Shown here piece by piece: positions 17,344-17,438 of a stretch of DNA of 17,438 nucleotides; positions within the stretch are counted from its first letter, which is position 1; every line of letters begins with the position of its first letter. Position numbers and translations under genes: made by a program. Origin of the DNA: Entamoeba invadens IP1 (Eukaryota; Evosea; Mastigamoebida; Endamoebidae); NCBI RefSeq assembly GCF_000330505.1, contig NW_004440445.1, forward strand, positions 275,109-292,546, given 5' to 3'. The notes under the pieces are model-generated. The model searched no databases, had not been told where the DNA came from, and saw only the letters and a list, made by a program, of their open reading frames with translations.

Positions 17344-17438
17344 TTAAAACAAAGAGACTTGGACAGACTCTTCTTCATAAAATTCGTCAGAATATGTCTG
17401 TTCTTTATGTAACGAAGTCTTGTACAAATCTTTAAATA
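17344..17438 (-). CDS. C-terminal end of a gene cut by the window edge
   Basis: Reading the minus strand from the right edge gives 30 sense codons and TAA at 17346-17344. The encoded tail is polar and acidic (HKEQTYSDEFYEEESVQVSLF at the end), its base composition is clearly less AT-rich than the spacer to its left, and composition changes exactly at the stop codon. This supports a real C-terminus, or a last exon. Too little is present to name a family. Confidence 0.55.
   Translation of the reverse strand, partial: FKDLYKTSLHKEQTYSDEFYEEESVQVSLF

Overview
The window is nuclear DNA of an Entamoeba-type amoeba. Genes of moderate base composition are separated by very AT-rich spacers. Six introns are supported by protein similarity or by reading-frame continuity; all begin with GTTTGT, the hallmark Entamoeba donor, and most are very short (37-112 nt, with one of 206 nt). 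TATA-like boxes lie about 25-40 bases before the ATG, as expected where 5' leaders are tiny. A secreted beta-amylase and spacers longer than those usual for E. histolytica fit E. invadens or a close relative, but the species is an inference. I see no tRNA, rRNA, CRISPR array or intact transposon.

Layout. At 1-657 (+) is an HMG-box protein with an acidic tail, probably cut by the left edge. At 658-1812 is a long AT-rich spacer. At 1813-4071 (+) is a two-exon gene whose product joins a long charged helix, eleven GLGLG repeats and a C-terminal actin fold that has lost ATPase residues. Next come two minus-strand secretory genes: a GH14 beta-amylase (4271-5581) and a small probable GPI-anchored surface protein (6213-6818). 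A small unknown protein (6922-7206, +) is divergent from the latter. At 7399-8930 (+) is a two-exon VHS-domain trafficking adaptor, and at 9285-9915 (+) a two-exon PRL-type phosphatase with a CaaX box. Converging on it, 48 bases away, is a 607-aa two-exon Lys/Glu-rich unknown (9964-11899, -). An AT-rich divergent spacer leads to a three-exon Rab GTPase (12648-13392, +) and an RS-rich protein without RRM (13702-14397, +). Converging on that is a NahK/APH-like small-molecule kinase (14571-15608, -), followed by a 418-aa unknown (15855-17111, -). The right edge cuts a further minus-strand gene at its last 30 codons (17344-17438).

The genes do not form one pathway; each appears to have its own promoter. 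Themes are membrane traffic (VHS adaptor, Rab), prenyl-anchored signalling (PRL, Rab), secretion and surface (beta-amylase, GPI protein), cytoskeleton (actin-fold fusion) and nuclear functions (HMG, RS protein). The most unusual item is the helix/GLGLG/degenerate-actin protein. Next in interest are introns of 37 and 40 nt cut into catalytic motifs, a pair of hairpins inside one intron, and a recurrent ACTATA/TATAGT palindrome family confined to spacers of the right half.
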